Shown here: in pieces, positions 5,683 to 6,053 of the stretch
How the letters are laid out: each line of letters starts with the position of its first letter
How positions within the stretch are numbered: the stretch's first letter is position 1
Assembly (NCBI GenBank): GCA_913062745.1
Contig: CAJXXJ010000256.1
Span: 1 to 6,053 of the forward strand
Direction of reading: 5' to 3'
From: an uncultured Phaeodactylibacter sp.
GTDB taxonomy: Bacteria > Bacteroidota > Bacteroidia > Chitinophagales > Saprospiraceae
DNA length: 6,053 bases
Notes under the pieces: generated by a model
Database searches by the model: none
What the model was told of the DNA's origin: nothing
Seen by the model: only the letters and a program-made list of their open reading frames with translations
Made by a program: the position numbers and the translations under genes

Positions 5683-6053
5683 TTACTTTTTCTTGCGCTT
5701 GCCGCCTTTCAATTCTTTCTGCAGTACTTTCAGTTCGTCCCATTTGCCGGCGGCGGCCAGTTTAGCCTGCTCCGTCCAGGTAGTCGGGTCGTGCATTTTG
5801 TAGCGTGGGCCGGCGGTCGCCAGTACCTCTTTCAGCTTGGCAGGCTTGGCAGTAGCCAGCTCCTCGAAGGTGGTAATGCCTGCTACCTCAAACAGCCCGG
5901 CGATTTTCGGGCCAATGCCTTCGATCTTGCGCAGGTCATCCTTGACCGTTGAGCTCTTGGCGGCCGGCTTTTTGGCCGTAGTGGCTTTCTTGGTAGTTTT
6001 CTTAGTGGCTGCTTTCGGCGCTGCCGTCTTCTTCGCTGCTTTTTTAGCAGGGG
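5683..6053 (-). CDS. Lys/Ala-rich helix-hairpin-helix protein, C-terminal part (possible bL21 tail)
   Basis: The minus-strand frame is open from the window edge to TAA (5685-5683), giving the last 122 residues. Residues 1-35 are a histone-H1-like Lys/Ala/Thr-rich disordered stretch (PAKKAAKKTAAPKAATKKTT). Residues 38-80 are a helix-hairpin-helix domain with the hairpin IEGIGPKIA, usually a nucleic-acid binding element. Next comes HDPTTWTEQAKLAAAGKWDE (87-106), a conserved follow-on in this HHH type, and a basic end GGKRKKK. In Bacteroidota the same tail is known to me at the C-terminus of ribosomal protein L21 (rplU), joined by a K/A-rich linker, but stand-alone HHH proteins exist too. The part that would decide lies beyond base 6053, so no symbol is given. 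Its own terminator follows, and the gene converges on the VPS10-like gene. Confidence 0.85.
   Translation of the reverse strand, partial: PAKKAAKKTAAPKAATKKTTKKATTAKKPAAKSSTVKDDLRKIEGIGPKIAGLFEVAGITTFEELATAKPAKLKEVLATAGPRYKMHDPTTWTEQAKLAAAGKWDELKVLQKELKGGKRKKK

Noticed and set aside
5339..5743. Minus-strand open frame of 134 codons across the convergent spacer
   Set aside because: It runs through both terminators and overlaps both real genes. It is Arg/Pro/Lys-rich low-complexity with no family match.
5602..5952. Plus-strand open frames covering the HHH gene region
   Set aside because: Antisense to a well-supported HHH coding sequence and overlapping its terminator.

Overview
The window looks like a chromosomal piece of a Bacteroidota genome, probably of the Saprospiria type (Lewinella or Phaeodactylibacter relatives). 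This is an inference from three things: the protein types present, start codons with no Shine-Dalgarno sequence in A/T-rich leaders, and an HHH-tailed Lys/Ala-rich protein of a kind I associate with that group. The outer genes are GC-rich (a hand-counted 60-base line in the large gene gives 65% GC). The stretch at about 770-1816 is clearly AT-richer (three hand-counted lines give 37-45% GC).

Layout. 1-327 is the 3' end of a plus-strand group II PLP-dependent decarboxylase. 328-768 holds no intact gene but two recognisable gene scraps: a minus-strand tail of a REP-associated (IS200-like, RAYT) transposase with in-frame stops, and a plus-strand C-terminal piece of a PD-(D/E)XK nuclease of the AAA-ATPase/DUF1703 type. 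769-1816 holds two adjacent low-GC genes separated by one base. The first is a 101-residue protein that resembles a GIY-YIG-superfamily toxin tip. The second is a 246-residue protein built from two copies of one domain, which by position is the candidate immunity protein. 1817-2265 is non-coding or decayed: a strong GC hairpin, a minus-strand coding scrap, then AT-rich leader sequence. 2266-5427 is a complete gene for a secreted 1053-residue Asp-box/VPS10 (sortilin-like) beta-propeller protein. It ends at a textbook bidirectional terminator. A second terminator serves the converging minus-strand gene at 5683-6053, which encodes a Lys/Ala-rich tail plus a helix-hairpin-helix domain, possibly the C-terminus of ribosomal protein bL21.

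How it fits together. The flanks look like ordinary chromosomal genes. The middle (about 330-2170) behaves like an insertion hot spot that has collected and partly lost mobile and accessory DNA. Its best candidate for something undescribed is the orphan toxin/immunity-like pair at 769-1816. The toxin-like protein has no visible secretion or carrier part, and the partner is internally duplicated. No tRNA, rRNA, CRISPR array or intact insertion sequence was seen.
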